Source of the DNA: Methanothrix soehngenii GP6
GTDB lineage: Archaea > Halobacteriota > Methanosarcinia > Methanotrichales > Methanotrichaceae
DNA: 64,000 nucleotides
Direction: 5' to 3'
NCBI RefSeq assembly: GCF_000204415.1
Contig: NC_015416.1
Location: forward strand, 1,302,001 to 1,366,000
In this document: piece by piece, positions 8,845 through 16,704 of the stretch
Position numbering within the stretch: the stretch's first letter is position 1
Layout of the letters: each line of letters begins with the position of its first letter
Position numbers and translations under genes: made by a program
Notes under the pieces: model-generated
Seen by the model: only the letters and a program-made list of their open reading frames with translations
The model's database searches: none
Told to the model about the DNA's origin: nothing

Positions 8845-9313
8845 TGGCAATTATGCTAATGAAATAGCAACCTTTTTTTGACTGCTTCCTCTTTTTATGT
8901 TTTTGCCACATTCTTTTTTTTTCTATGCAATCTCTCTAGGTATTTATGTCTTAAAGGATCAATATCTAATGATGATATTAATATTATATAAAAATTTTGG
9001 ATGTTGAAGGTCGAGCAGGTTAATAAAAACCATCACAATAATTATAATTCTGGTGGTCCAACCGGGCAAATTGGGCCCATTACTCAGATGTCTGGGCCTC
9101 ATTATAGCGGCAATCTTCCCTGCAATGCAGGTTAATCCAATGTTAATGGCTTCTTCCATCATAAAGATGAATTTGAGAAGCTAAACAGTTAAAAAATTAG
9201 ATTCAATCAATATTGAGCAATAAAGATTGATATACCAGAGCAGCTACATTCTGATATAGTAGTGATGTACTAAAGGTATGGAAGCCTTTTAAGAGCTGTG
9301 ATGGGGATACTTA

Positions 9314-9622
9314 ATGGTTGTTGCGAAATACAGGCCTGCAATCAAGATCGTCCTCAAGCTCCTTGAGTGCATTTCAAAGGGCCAGTCAAAAGGCCGGGCG
9401 CTGAAGACCCATATAATTCAGTGCGCCAATCTGAAGACGACTTCGGCTGAGAAGTATATCAATATGCTGAAAGATGCCGGGTATATTGAGGAAAAGAGGC
9501 TCGCATGGGGGGCAAGAGAGGTAATAGTATTTGAGCTCACTCCCCTGGGCAAATCGAGATATGAATGGTTCAAGACCATCAATGATGAGCTCTTTGTACT
9601 AAATGAATGGGCGAGCGAGTGA
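9314..9622 (+). CDS. Winged-helix transcriptional regulator
   Basis: A 102-residue protein that looks like a compact winged helix-turn-helix: KIVLKLLECISKGQSKGRALKTHIIQCANLKTTSAEKYINMLKDAGYIEEKRLAWGAREVIVFELTPLGKSRYEWFKTIN. The last part resembles the wing and dimer helix of small archaeal regulators in the PadR/DUF4364-like range. It probably controls its own region. Its stop is followed five bases later by a small membrane protein gene, forming a two-gene unit of regulator plus membrane partner. The exact family is not certain. Confidence 0.7.
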   Translation: MVVAKYRPAIKIVLKLLECISKGQSKGRALKTHIIQCANLKTTSAEKYINMLKDAGYIEEKRLAWGAREVIVFELTPLGKSRYEWFKTINDELFVLNEWASE

Positions 9623-9627
9623 GAATA

Positions 9628-9822
9628 ATGGAAGATAATACCTCGGCAGATGCGGTATATGATCTAATAGAGCGCGTAGAACAGCAGAGAAAGCGGCTCG
9701 TTCTCATTGTTATGGTGGTCTCTATATCATCTCTGCTTGGCGTTTCAGTTAATGCTCTGGCACTAATGGTCTTTTCGCATCAAAAAAGATGTAGAATCGA
9801 CCTGACCTTGCCCATTGACTGA
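9628..9822 (+). CDS. Small single-span membrane protein
   Basis: A 64-residue protein beginning MEDNTSADAVYDLIERVEQQRKR, followed by one strongly hydrophobic segment (LVLIVMVVSISSLLGVSVNALALMVF) and a basic tail. The N-terminal helix is acidic and amphipathic. The start at 9628 is preferred to an ATG at 9607 inside the upstream gene because GAGTGAGAA precedes it at suitable spacing. It follows the regulator at 9314 by five bases and is probably co-translated. Its function is unknown; signalling to the neighbouring regulator is a guess from position. Confidence 0.5.
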   Translation: MEDNTSADAVYDLIERVEQQRKRLVLIVMVVSISSLLGVSVNALALMVFSHQKRCRIDLTLPID

Positions 9823-10160
9823 CTATATAAAAAGAACCAGAGGAATGATCTAACCAGCTTAAGCGTCGCCTGGATGGAGATTTTGGGCATGGACTCAGAG
9901 CTCCGGACTTGTAGGAATGGGGGGTGCAGGCGCTGGGAGAACACCGGTCTTCAGGAAAAATTGGTTATTTCTATCTGTGATTTTCTTTGTACCACAGTCT
10001 CAGTAATTTAACGCTGGTATCAATTACCATGAATCCTCCTATAAATATAGGTACTGTATGTATGCCTACATTTGAAAACATGCCGCTTGGTTCTACCGCG
10101 CAAGCGCATGTACAAAGACAAGATGCACTAATGACTCCGTTTGATATTGAATACATTTTT
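9823..10160. other. Intergenic region with a strong TATA box
   Basis: A close match to an archaeal TATA box (CTATATAAAAAG) lies at 9823-9834. A 45-codon frame starts at 9874 and ends at 10011, but it has no ribosome site or recognisable content, so I do not call it. Short frames on both strands between 9970 and 10190 contradict each other and look like chance. The region may carry a non-coding RNA or remains of a lost gene. Confidence 0.3.
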
Positions 10161-11198
10161 TCACCATTCATTTTTTGCATTTGTTATTGATAACCAATAT
10201 GCCCATAGTTGTTGTGCTTGGTATAACATCATATATATACTAAAAGGTAATATGGCTAATCGTATAACAATTTCTATTGTTTTTACATTTTCTGCATAGC
10301 GTAATCTATATAATCCATCTAGTGTTACAATTGCCACTACTAGATAGAACAACGGATGGATACCTAGTTGGCCACCGGATATTAGTACAACTGAAAGATA
10401 GTATATTATTAGTACATTCAACACAGTCAATATAATAAATAATATATGTTGGAGATATTCAGTTATTGTTATTTTATTTATTCCGTGAGTCCTTAGTACA
10501 TCAATCCCACCCCTAAACCAGCGTACTCGTTGTTTCCATAATTCTTTTAATGTTACCGGCACTTCGGTCCATGCCCGCATATCCATGCATGCGGTTGTTT
10601 TCCACCCCAGCTCTTTTAGGCATATTGTTAGTTCATAGTCTTCAGTGATGTTATTCTCATCATATATTCTGCCCCACTTATTTTTTACTTGTTGTAATGC
10701 GGCTGTTCGATAAACCGCGGCCATTCCATGTACTACTTTTATCGATCCAGCGGTTTCGATTCTTGAACTATCAAATGTCGCATATTCTATTCGTTGCAGG
10801 TGCCACCAGAGCAATTCACTCCATTTAGATGACATGATATCTTTTATTCCTGCTTTTGAACAAACCGCACCCAATTTCTTATCTTTATTTATTTCTTTTA
10901 CGGCGTTTTCCAGCAATCTATGATCAATTATTGTGTCAGCGTCCTGTACTAAAATTAAATCATAATCCAGTAAGTATTTATCTAACGCTTGATTTAATGC
11001 ACCAGACTTTTTGTGTACATTGTTTATAGTTTTTAGCGTATTTACTTCTAGCGATTGTGCCAATTGTTCTGTTTTATCCGTACAATTATCGCACACTACT
11101 AGGATATCTGTCTCGATGGTTTGATTTCGTATTCCATTTATGCATGAATCTAATGTCGGTTCCTCATTATGTGCTGGTACAATCGTTAGGATCTTCAT
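10161..11198 (-). CDS. Family 2 glycosyltransferase, membrane-bound
   Basis: A 345-residue processive-type GT2 enzyme. The nucleotide-sugar site is visible as TIVPAHNEE at the N-terminus, QDADTIID near residue 88, NITEDYELT near residue 183 and KQRVRWFRGG near residue 220. About three C-terminal membrane helices follow. The Q-x-x-R-W motif is typical of cellulose/hyaluronan/N-acetylglucosamine polymer synthases. It probably builds or modifies a surface polysaccharide at the membrane. Base and codon use is far more AT-rich than in the surrounding genes, pointing to horizontal transfer. It lies eight bases after a small secreted protein gene on the same strand. Confidence 0.87.
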   Translation of the reverse strand: MKILTIVPAHNEEPTLDSCINGIRNQTIETDILVVCDNCTDKTEQLAQSLEVNTLKTINNVHKKSGALNQALDKYLLDYDLILVQDADTIIDHRLLENAVKEINKDKKLGAVCSKAGIKDIMSSKWSELLWWHLQRIEYATFDSSRIETAGSIKVVHGMAAVYRTAALQQVKNKWGRIYDENNITEDYELTICLKELGWKTTACMDMRAWTEVPVTLKELWKQRVRWFRGGIDVLRTHGINKITITEYLQHILFIILTVLNVLIIYYLSVVLISGGQLGIHPLFYLVVAIVTLDGLYRLRYAENVKTIEIVIRLAILPFSIYMMLYQAQQLWAYWLSITNAKNEW

Positions 11199-11206
11199 AT
11201 TCTTGC

Positions 11207-11461
11207 CTAATCACATACAAATCCGTTTTTTATCCACACTATGCAGCTTTTTTTAATTGTAATATTTCCTATCGATGGATCACACAACTCGTTAATTACT
11301 ATCGAGTCGTTCCACCATTCAGTCATGTTTCCTTGATATACTGTCATATTGCATACATTTACAGTTACATTTTTCCCTAAATGTTGAGTAAATTCATCTT
11401 CACCAAATGCTATTCCGGTCAATACTATTGCTAAGATCATTGCTACTGTTGTTATGTTCAT
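11207..11461 (-). CDS. Small secreted protein with many N-glycosylation sequons
   Basis: An 84-residue protein with a signal peptide (MNITTVAMILAIVLTGIAFGED). The mature part has about 60 residues, with sequons NVT, NMT, NMT, NDS and NIT and four cysteines that could form two disulfides. It would be exported and possibly glycosylated. It is eight bases upstream of the glycosyltransferase and shares its AT-rich composition, so the two probably arrived together. I do not recognise a family. Confidence 0.6.
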   Translation of the reverse strand: MNITTVAMILAIVLTGIAFGEDEFTQHLGKNVTVNVCNMTVYQGNMTEWWNDSIVINELCDPSIGNITIKKSCIVWIKNGFVCD

Positions 11462-11464
11462 ATT

Positions 11465-11635
11465 TCATTCCCTTTGCCTATCGATCCCGCCGCAACGCCC
11501 AGATTCTTTAACCTCATGGAAGATCCTCTGATTGGCTCTGTCTAGCAGAGATCTGATTGCGTGTTCAATGAGCTTTTTGGCGTATAAACGATGCAGAAGG
11601 CCAAGATCTGATGATATTGAATTATTTCCTATCAT
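11465..11635 (-). CDS. Small hypothetical protein (56 residues)
   Basis: A frame of 56 residues starts at the ATG at 11633-11635 and ends three bases before the secreted protein gene. It reads as a positively charged helical protein (LGLLHRLYAKKLIEHAIRSLLDRANQRIFHEVK). A TATA-like TTAAAAATCC lies about 45 bases upstream. The spacing suggests it is the first gene of the cassette with the secreted protein and glycosyltransferase. No ribosome site is obvious and no family is recognised. Confidence 0.4.
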   Translation of the reverse strand: MIGNNSISSDLGLLHRLYAKKLIEHAIRSLLDRANQRIFHEVKESGRCGGIDRQRE

Positions 11636-11744
11636 AATCTGAACTAAGGATGCATCCTGTCCTGGACAAAAGGATTTTTAACAGGAAGCAATCATACTCA
11701 GCAATCAACCGCACAAATGATACCTAGCGAAGGAAAGATGATCT

Positions 11745-12758
11745 ATGTCTGAGCTCAAACCGGCCGCCTGGGGTGGCATGAGAGCACCTGCAATAATGCT
11801 GTTGACAGTCGCATTATTCTGCTCATCAGCAAGCGCCGAGTGCTATGTATGCACTTTTTTAGATAGTCTGGCAAAAGAGACGATCACCAGCATCTTATCA
11901 AGTGATTCCATTTCAGAAGCCGGGAGAGCCAATTCCTCCGGCCAGCCAAATCAGGATGGAAATCCGGCTGTAACTGAGGATTCAGAGGATATGGTGGCCC
12001 CTTCAATCGACATGCTTGTAAAGCCTTCAAATATCGCTGGGAATGCTATAATACTGGATGGCAGTGATTATCCGGGTTCCTTCATACCGGGTGCAGTCCA
12101 CATCTCATATCGGGAATTCGTAGATATCAACAATACCGCCTGCCTTAAGAACATCTCGGATATCGCCAGGATTCTGGGTGATGCTGGCATCTCCCGAACC
12201 GATCCTCTGGTGGTGTATGGCGAGTGCCAGCCCTGCGGGGGAGGCCCCTCCACTGCCACCTACGTCTACTGGCTGCTTCGCTACATGGGCCATGAGGATA
12301 TCAGAGTGCTTAACGGTGGGATAGATGCCTGGATGGAGGCGGGATTGCCCGTGGAAAACTCATCTACAACCAGGCCTAAGAGCACCTATTCGCCCGCATT
12401 CAGAGAGGATTTGTATGCCAATTATGATTATGCAAAGAGCGGTAAGGCTCAAATAGTGGATGCTAGATCGGTGGAGGAATTCGAGCGCGGAACAATACCT
12501 GGGTCCATCAATATTCCCTATGATGAAGCCCTGGATGGAAAGATCATTCGGGCGGAGAGCGAGCTTGAGGGAATATTCAGCAACCTGACCAAGAATAAAC
12601 CGGTGGTTGTGTTTACCACTACAGGGACCAAAGCCTCTGTGATATGGTTTTCTCTGGATATGCTCGGCTATGATGCCAAGATGTACACCTACAGGGACTG
12701 GCAGAAGGCTGAAAGGGAGGAGAGAAGGCAATTAGAGGAGATGAATCGATCGAAATGA
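11745..12758 (+). CDS. Secreted double-rhodanese protein
   Basis: A 337-residue exported protein. A signal peptide (MLLTVALFCSSASAEC) precedes a linker and two rhodanese domains at about residues 85-205 and 225-330. Domain 1 carries GECQPCGGGPSTATYVYWLLRYMG, in which a cysteine of the active-site loop could accept sulfane sulfur. Domain 2 has the corresponding loop as FTTTGTKASVIW, with threonine where the catalytic cysteine is expected, so it is probably structural. In rhodanese pairs it is usually the C-terminal domain that is active, so this arrangement is reversed. It acts outside the membrane, possibly in sulfur or thiol handling. Confidence 0.82.
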   Translation: MSELKPAAWGGMRAPAIMLLTVALFCSSASAECYVCTFLDSLAKETITSILSSDSISEAGRANSSGQPNQDGNPAVTEDSEDMVAPSIDMLVKPSNIAGNAIILDGSDYPGSFIPGAVHISYREFVDINNTACLKNISDIARILGDAGISRTDPLVVYGECQPCGGGPSTATYVYWLLRYMGHEDIRVLNGGIDAWMEAGLPVENSSTTRPKSTYSPAFREDLYANYDYAKSGKAQIVDARSVEEFERGTIPGSINIPYDEALDGKIIRAESELEGIFSNLTKNKPVVVFTTTGTKASVIWFSLDMLGYDAKMYTYRDWQKAEREERRQLEEMNRSK

Positions 12759-12861
12759 TTCATACACCTCCCTCTGATCCTCTTTTTTAGTCCTCGATTT
12801 GATTTCTCTGCTCGTTTCTCTGCCAATACTTTTATGCTCTTAGCCCAACTAATTCTTATCT

Positions 12862-14259
12862 ATGAGAATTATATCCTGGGAAGAGATGCAGGCCCTGGAC
12901 GCCAACTGCCTGTATTTCGGTCTGCTTCCTCTCCAGCTGATGGAAAATGCGGGTGCTGCCATAGCCAGAGAGGTTGTCGCATCGTCTCCGGGAAAGAGAG
13001 TCGCAATTGTGGCCGGCCGGGGCAACAATGGCGGCGATGCCTTCGTCGCTGCCCGCCATTTATCAGGCTATAATGCTACCGTTTACCTTTTGGGTCGCTC
13101 CCGCGATATATCCACTGAGGAGGCAAGGAGGAACTGGGAGATCCTGGAGCGCTTGCACTTGGATTTGCGAGAGATAAAGGATGCAGAGGACCTTATGCTC
13201 GATGAGTGCGACCTGATAGTAGATGCCATCTTTGGAACTGGGGTGAGAGGAAGGGTGTCCGGGCTGGAGGCGGAAGCAATCGATGCTATAAACCGTTCGG
13301 GAAAGAAGGTGCTATCTGTGGACATTCCCAGCGGCCTTGGGACCAATAAGGCGGTGCGGGCTGATTATGTGGTCACATTTCACCGCCCAAAGCCGGATCT
13401 GGGGGAGAGGGTTATCGTGGCAGACATCGGCATCCCTCCAGGGGCCGAGCTTTTTGTAGGGCCGGGAGATCTGGGGCTGTTGAAGAAGAGGTCTTCAGAG
13501 AGCCATAAAGGGGATAGCGGCAGGATTCTGGTCATCGGCGGCGGCCCCTATACCGGCGCTCCTGCCCTCACCGCCCTCGCCGCTCTGCGAGCGGGCGCAG
13601 ATATAGTCACAGTGGCTGCGCCGGCAAGGGCGGCAAAGACCATCTCCTGCTTCTCTCCTAACCTCATAGTGAGAGAGCTTTCAGAGGATCACCTCTCCGC
13701 AAATGACCTGCAGCCTCTCCAGGATCTGATCGCCGCTCATGATGTGGTGGTCATGGGCATGGGATTGGGAAGGCATCCCGATACCCGAGATGCCATTGCC
13801 AGCATAATTCCTCTGGCTGAGAAGGTGGTCATCGATGCCGATGCCCTCCTGCCGGGCCTTCCCTTAAAGGGGCTCGTCACCCCTCATGCCGGGGAGTTTC
13901 AAAGGATCAGCGGCATATCTCTCATCGACCTGGACTATAAGGAGAGGACTGAGCTGGTGAGGGGCTATGCCTGGGAGAGGGGCGTGACCATTCTCCTCAA
14001 GGGAAAGGTCGATCTGATCACCGATGGAGAGATAGTTCGGGCCAATACCACCGGGAATCCGGGAATGACCGTTGGCGGGACAGGGGACGTGCTGGCGGGG
14101 ATTGCGGCCGCCTTTTATGCCCGCGCCTCTGCCCTGCGGGCAGCGAGCGCAGCAGCCTTCGTCAATGGCAGGGCGGGCGATCTGGTCTATCTGGAGAAGG
14201 GATTCGGCATGCTGGCCACCGATGTGGTGGAGATGATCCCTCAGGCCATGAGGTTTTAG
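12862..14259 (+). CDS. nnr: Bifunctional NAD(P)H-hydrate repair enzyme (epimerase/dehydratase)
   Basis: A 465-residue fusion. Residues 1-210 are the NnrE/YjeF epimerase (SWEEMQALDANC, LMENAGAAIAREV, GRGNNGGDAFVAARHL, DIPSGLGTN). The rest is the NnrD ADP/ATP-dependent dehydratase (GDSGRILVIGGG, DADALLPG, TPHAGEFQRI, NPGMTVGGTGDVLAGIAAAF). Together they repair hydrated NADH and NADPH formed by heat or side reactions. Length and domain order match bacterial and archaeal fusions. The start has almost no leader, with a TATA-like CTTTTATGC about 25 bases upstream, so the message may be leaderless. moaC follows. Confidence 0.95.
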   Translation: MRIISWEEMQALDANCLYFGLLPLQLMENAGAAIAREVVASSPGKRVAIVAGRGNNGGDAFVAARHLSGYNATVYLLGRSRDISTEEARRNWEILERLHLDLREIKDAEDLMLDECDLIVDAIFGTGVRGRVSGLEAEAIDAINRSGKKVLSVDIPSGLGTNKAVRADYVVTFHRPKPDLGERVIVADIGIPPGAELFVGPGDLGLLKKRSSESHKGDSGRILVIGGGPYTGAPALTALAALRAGADIVTVAAPARAAKTISCFSPNLIVRELSEDHLSANDLQPLQDLIAAHDVVVMGMGLGRHPDTRDAIASIIPLAEKVVIDADALLPGLPLKGLVTPHAGEFQRISGISLIDLDYKERTELVRGYAWERGVTILLKGKVDLITDGEIVRANTTGNPGMTVGGTGDVLAGIAAAFYARASALRAASAAAFVNGRAGDLVYLEKGFGMLATDVVEMIPQAMRF

Positions 14260-14350
14260 GATGGAGCTGAGATAGAAAGACGGGAAACGGTGGGCAGGGA
14301 TTGGGAAGAGAGCAGAATTGAGAATGGGCAGTAGAATTGAGGACGAGAGG

Positions 14351-14836
14351 ATGAAAGAAGAGGACGGCTGGTTTGGAGAGGTGGCCGGGGCAGAAAAACT
14401 GGAGGGCATGGTGGATATCACCTCTAAGTCTCTGGTCTATAGAAAGGCCACTGCTACTGGATCTATAAGGCTGAAGGAGTCCACTCTCCAGGCTATTAGA
14501 TGTGGAGAGATAAAGAAGGGCGATCCACTGGCTACCGCCAGGCTGGCGGCCATACTGGCAGTGAAGGAGACTCCTCGTTTGATTCCTCTCTGCCACCCCA
14601 TTCCCATAACCGGCCTGGTGGTTGGCCTTGAGCTGGAGGTGATGAGGATCAGAGCCACAGTCACAGTGACCTCTGTTGGAAGGACGGGGGTGGAGATGGA
14701 GGCCCTCACAGGTGTGAGCGTAGCTCTGCTCAACATCTGGGATATGGTCAAGTATCTGGAGAAGGACGAGACGGGCAACTATCCCGAGACGGAAATTGAG
14801 GAGATCCGGGTGCTGGAGAAGGTGAAAGGGGAATAG
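14351..14836 (+). CDS. moaC: Cyclic pyranopterin monophosphate synthase MoaC
   Basis: A 161-residue MoaC, which converts the MoaA product into cPMP in molybdenum/tungsten cofactor synthesis. The motifs GMVDIT, KGDPLATARLA, LIPLCHPIPI and GVEMEALTGVSVALLNIWDMVKYLEKDETGNYP are all present, covering the known active-site histidine, lysine and acidic residues. Methanogens need the cofactor for formylmethanofuran dehydrogenase. I prefer ATG at 14351, with GAGG eight bases upstream; in-frame ATG 14324 and TTG 14318 are alternatives. No other moa gene is adjacent. Confidence 0.95.
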   Translation: MKEEDGWFGEVAGAEKLEGMVDITSKSLVYRKATATGSIRLKESTLQAIRCGEIKKGDPLATARLAAILAVKETPRLIPLCHPIPITGLVVGLELEVMRIRATVTVTSVGRTGVEMEALTGVSVALLNIWDMVKYLEKDETGNYPETEIEEIRVLEKVKGE

Positions 14837-14933
14837 CTCTCGATGCGGAAAGTCGTACTGCTCTGGAATTATGTTGGTCGGCGTATAATATCCCTTCTCA
14901 GCTGTTGAGCCCTTTCCGATTCCTTTCTCCTTT

Positions 14934-15356
14934 CTATTTCTCCTCTACAGTATCATTGGCCACCAGCAATGCAATCTCATTTCTGCGGTAGAAGGGCGGC
15001 GTCCTGGGCTCGTTATACTGCATCAATAAAGGCTCTCCTTTGGTCAGGATCCCCCTTTCCTTCAGGGTCTTATTCAATCGCTCCAGATTATCTCTATAAC
15101 TGCCTTCATTCATGTAGCCTGAGAACCTGATGGTGGCAAGGGTTCGGGGCTCGACCACCCGGATTTCGACATTGCTTGATGTGGGCCGGGGGATGGTCTG
15201 AATATCGAAGCGCTCCGGCATAATAAAAGCCATGGACAGGCCTTTTTCGGTACTGGTTGTGACCACCGGTGCAGTCATCTCGATCTTCTCCCCTTTCTCG
15301 TTCTCTCCGGAGATGTATCTGAACAATGGGCTGAAGGCACCATTCTCATCCTCCAC
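14934..15356 (-). CDS. SOUL heme-binding family protein, N-terminally shortened
   Basis: About 140 residues matching the C-terminal three quarters of SOUL/HBP-type proteins: FRYISGENEKGEKIEMTAPVVT, the substituted middle, and the closing YNEPRTPPFYRRNEIALLV. Family members normally have about 45-60 further N-terminal residues, but here a TGA lies two codons before the GTG start and no continuation is seen in the other frames. It is either a shortened variant or the remnant of a broken gene. Heme binding has been shown for some members of the family, but nothing here proves it. Confidence 0.6.
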   Translation of the reverse strand: MEDENGAFSPLFRYISGENEKGEKIEMTAPVVTTSTEKGLSMAFIMPERFDIQTIPRPTSSNVEIRVVEPRTLATIRFSGYMNEGSYRDNLERLNKTLKERGILTKGEPLLMQYNEPRTPPFYRRNEIALLVANDTVEEK

Positions 15357-15612
15357 TCCTCAGCTACCGCCAGGTGATTGCGGAGCAATCCATTATCCAT
15401 GCAGTCAAGATGGGAGATGGCCAGACAAATGCGGGGATTTTTGACCAGAATACCACGATTATACAACTTTTGCCTCCGGTAATCGCCGCCCAAGGGGGTC
15501 CAGTTCATCCATAGGCGCGCTCATATTGGAGTACGAATTGCAGTTGGCACCCAGCCCGGATCGTCCACAAAAGAAGCTATTTAATCCAGGCGGATAAATA
15601 GAGACATTAGAT

Positions 15613-15747
15613 ATGTTAGAGCAGATGATTTCCCGCCCAAGGAAGGAAGATGATAAAGGCAGAGGTCTCACCGCTGAGCAGCGCAGGCATCTGGAGAAGA
15701 GCCTGAAAGAGAACGATGAGTTAATGAAATGCCTGGCCAGATTGTGA
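15613..15747 (+). CDS. Small charged hypothetical protein (44 residues)
   Basis: An ATG-started frame of 44 residues, rich in lysine, arginine and glutamate (MLEQMISRPRKEDDKGRGLT, then a helix EQRRHLEKSLKENDELMKCLARL). A TATA-like CTATTTAATCC lies about 30 bases upstream. It ends two bases before the convergent Doc-like gene. Its size and charge fit a small regulator or antitoxin-like peptide, but this is only suggestive. Confidence 0.4.
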   Translation: MLEQMISRPRKEDDKGRGLTAEQRRHLEKSLKENDELMKCLARL

Positions 15748-15749
15748 GG

Positions 15750-16109
15750 TCAGGTCTCCAGCGTGTTTTCTCGGAGCCGTCTCTCGATTTCATCGAGCAT
15801 GCAATTGTATTCAGCTATTTTGCAGAGAACCCCGCATATCTTTTCTTTGCTAGTAGACAAGCGAAGGCCGTTCATCCTTAGAATGTTGTCTGCAAGCTGA
15901 AATCCAGTCTTCTTCTGGCCATCGTTAAAGGGATGAAGGGCTATTAGATGAAGAGCAAGAGCGGCCTTCTTGAAGTGATCGGGCTCATCATTGATCATGG
16001 AGACGAGATAATCAATGGTGCCCTGGCAAAGGATGCCTGGCAAGCCTCCATAGCGCTGGATGATGGTGTCATGGATCTCGATGATCATCTTTGCAGTTAA
16101 TTCGACCAT
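15750..16109 (-). CDS. Doc/Fic-family toxin-like protein
   Basis: A 119-residue protein of the death-on-curing branch of the Fic fold. IHDTIIQRYGGLPGI near residue 12 and the helix HLIALHPFNDGQKKTGFQLADNILRMNGL near residue 65 match the Doc motif HxFxDGNKRTA. The asparagine of the consensus is glutamine here and the arginine is lysine, which may affect activity. Doc proteins phosphorylate elongation factor Tu in bacteria. The start is the ATG at 16107-16109, where family similarity begins; the frame is open further upstream, but that part is antisense to vapB and shows no similarity. No Phd antitoxin gene is adjacent. Confidence 0.72.
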   Translation of the reverse strand: MVELTAKMIIEIHDTIIQRYGGLPGILCQGTIDYLVSMINDEPDHFKKAALALHLIALHPFNDGQKKTGFQLADNILRMNGLRLSTSKEKICGVLCKIAEYNCMLDEIERRLRENTLET

Positions 16110-16485
16110 TGGACTGGACTTCCCTCGGGCAGGGAACAATTTCACTGACCGAGGAGATATTGGTTTCGATCCGCGTTCCGGATAAAGAAAAACTGTGGAC
16201 CGGAGCTTCAGGAGTACATAGCCTGGTGGCCCCGCCCACCCACAGGAGTGCGCGTGCGCATGATGGAGGGCGGGCGTGTGACTGGAGGATAGCGGCACTG
16301 TCTCGTGCATGAAGTAAATTTGGATTGAGAGGATGGCGGCGTGGTCGGGCCTAGCTAGAGGAGGAAAATTGCCTTCTGTCAGAGATGGCCGATGGCCTGC
16401 TGCTCGCGAGTGCCTGGGCTCTGGTCTTAGATCTAGGAAATCTATTTTAGAAGCCAAGCATATCAATAGGATCGTGGTGAGATCA
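16110..16485. other. Region between Doc-like gene and first vapB
   Basis: About 375 bases without a supported gene. It is GC-richer than the vapBC genes and includes long frames without recognisable content. It should contain the promoters of the divergent Doc-like and VapBC units. No clear Phd-type antitoxin frame is seen. Confidence 0.4.
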
Positions 16486-16704
16486 ATGGAGGTTCTTGTC
16501 AAGAAAGGCAGTATAATTGAGCTTCCTAACTCCTTTATGGTTGAGTTGGGTCTAAGCGAAGGCAAGAAAGTGTTTCTGAACGTAAAGGATGGAGAAATTC
16601 TCATCAAACCGGCCAAAGACATTGCAAAAAGGCTGGCAGGTTCAATCGCACTGGATGATGTTGATCTTATTGATGAGATTGTGGAATCCGAGGATTGGCT
16701 GTGA
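16486..16704 (+). CDS. VapB-type antitoxin, AbrB fold (copy 1)
   Basis: A 72-residue protein. Residues 1-45 form an AbrB/SpoVT swapped-hairpin DNA-binding domain (MEVLVKKGSIIELPNSFMVELGLSEGKKVFLNVKDGEILIKPA), and the acidic tail (DDVDLIDEIVESEDWL) would bind the toxin. GGTGA lies six bases before the ATG; open reading further upstream is not part of the gene. The stop overlaps the GTG start of the truncated vapC. It is closely related in sequence to the second copy at 17032. Confidence 0.85.
   Translation: MEVLVKKGSIIELPNSFMVELGLSEGKKVFLNVKDGEILIKPAKDIAKRLAGSIALDDVDLIDEIVESEDWL

Larger units (their letters stand above)
8442..9313. other. Long gene-poor AT-rich region
   Basis: About 870 bases with no gene I can support firmly. 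It holds a doublet of ATATAGGTCT at 8631-8640 and 8659-8668, several TATA-like runs and a possible leaderless ORF at 8683-8844 (listed separately). From 8860 on the sequence is T-rich and AT-rich, with no recognisable RNA fold or repeat. It may be decayed accessory DNA between the pst genes and the regulator at 9314. Confidence 0.4.

Noticed and set aside
8959-9162. 67-residue minus-strand frame
   Set aside because: It is a low-complexity AT-rich translation without a ribosome site or conserved content.
9971-10190. Two opposing frames near the end of the glycosyltransferase gene
   Set aside because: They overlap each other on opposite strands, and neither shows a ribosome site, signal peptide or known motif.
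16110-16622. N-terminal extension of the Doc-like protein upstream of 16109
   Set aside because: The frame is open but antisense to vapB and has no Doc similarity before MVELTAKM.
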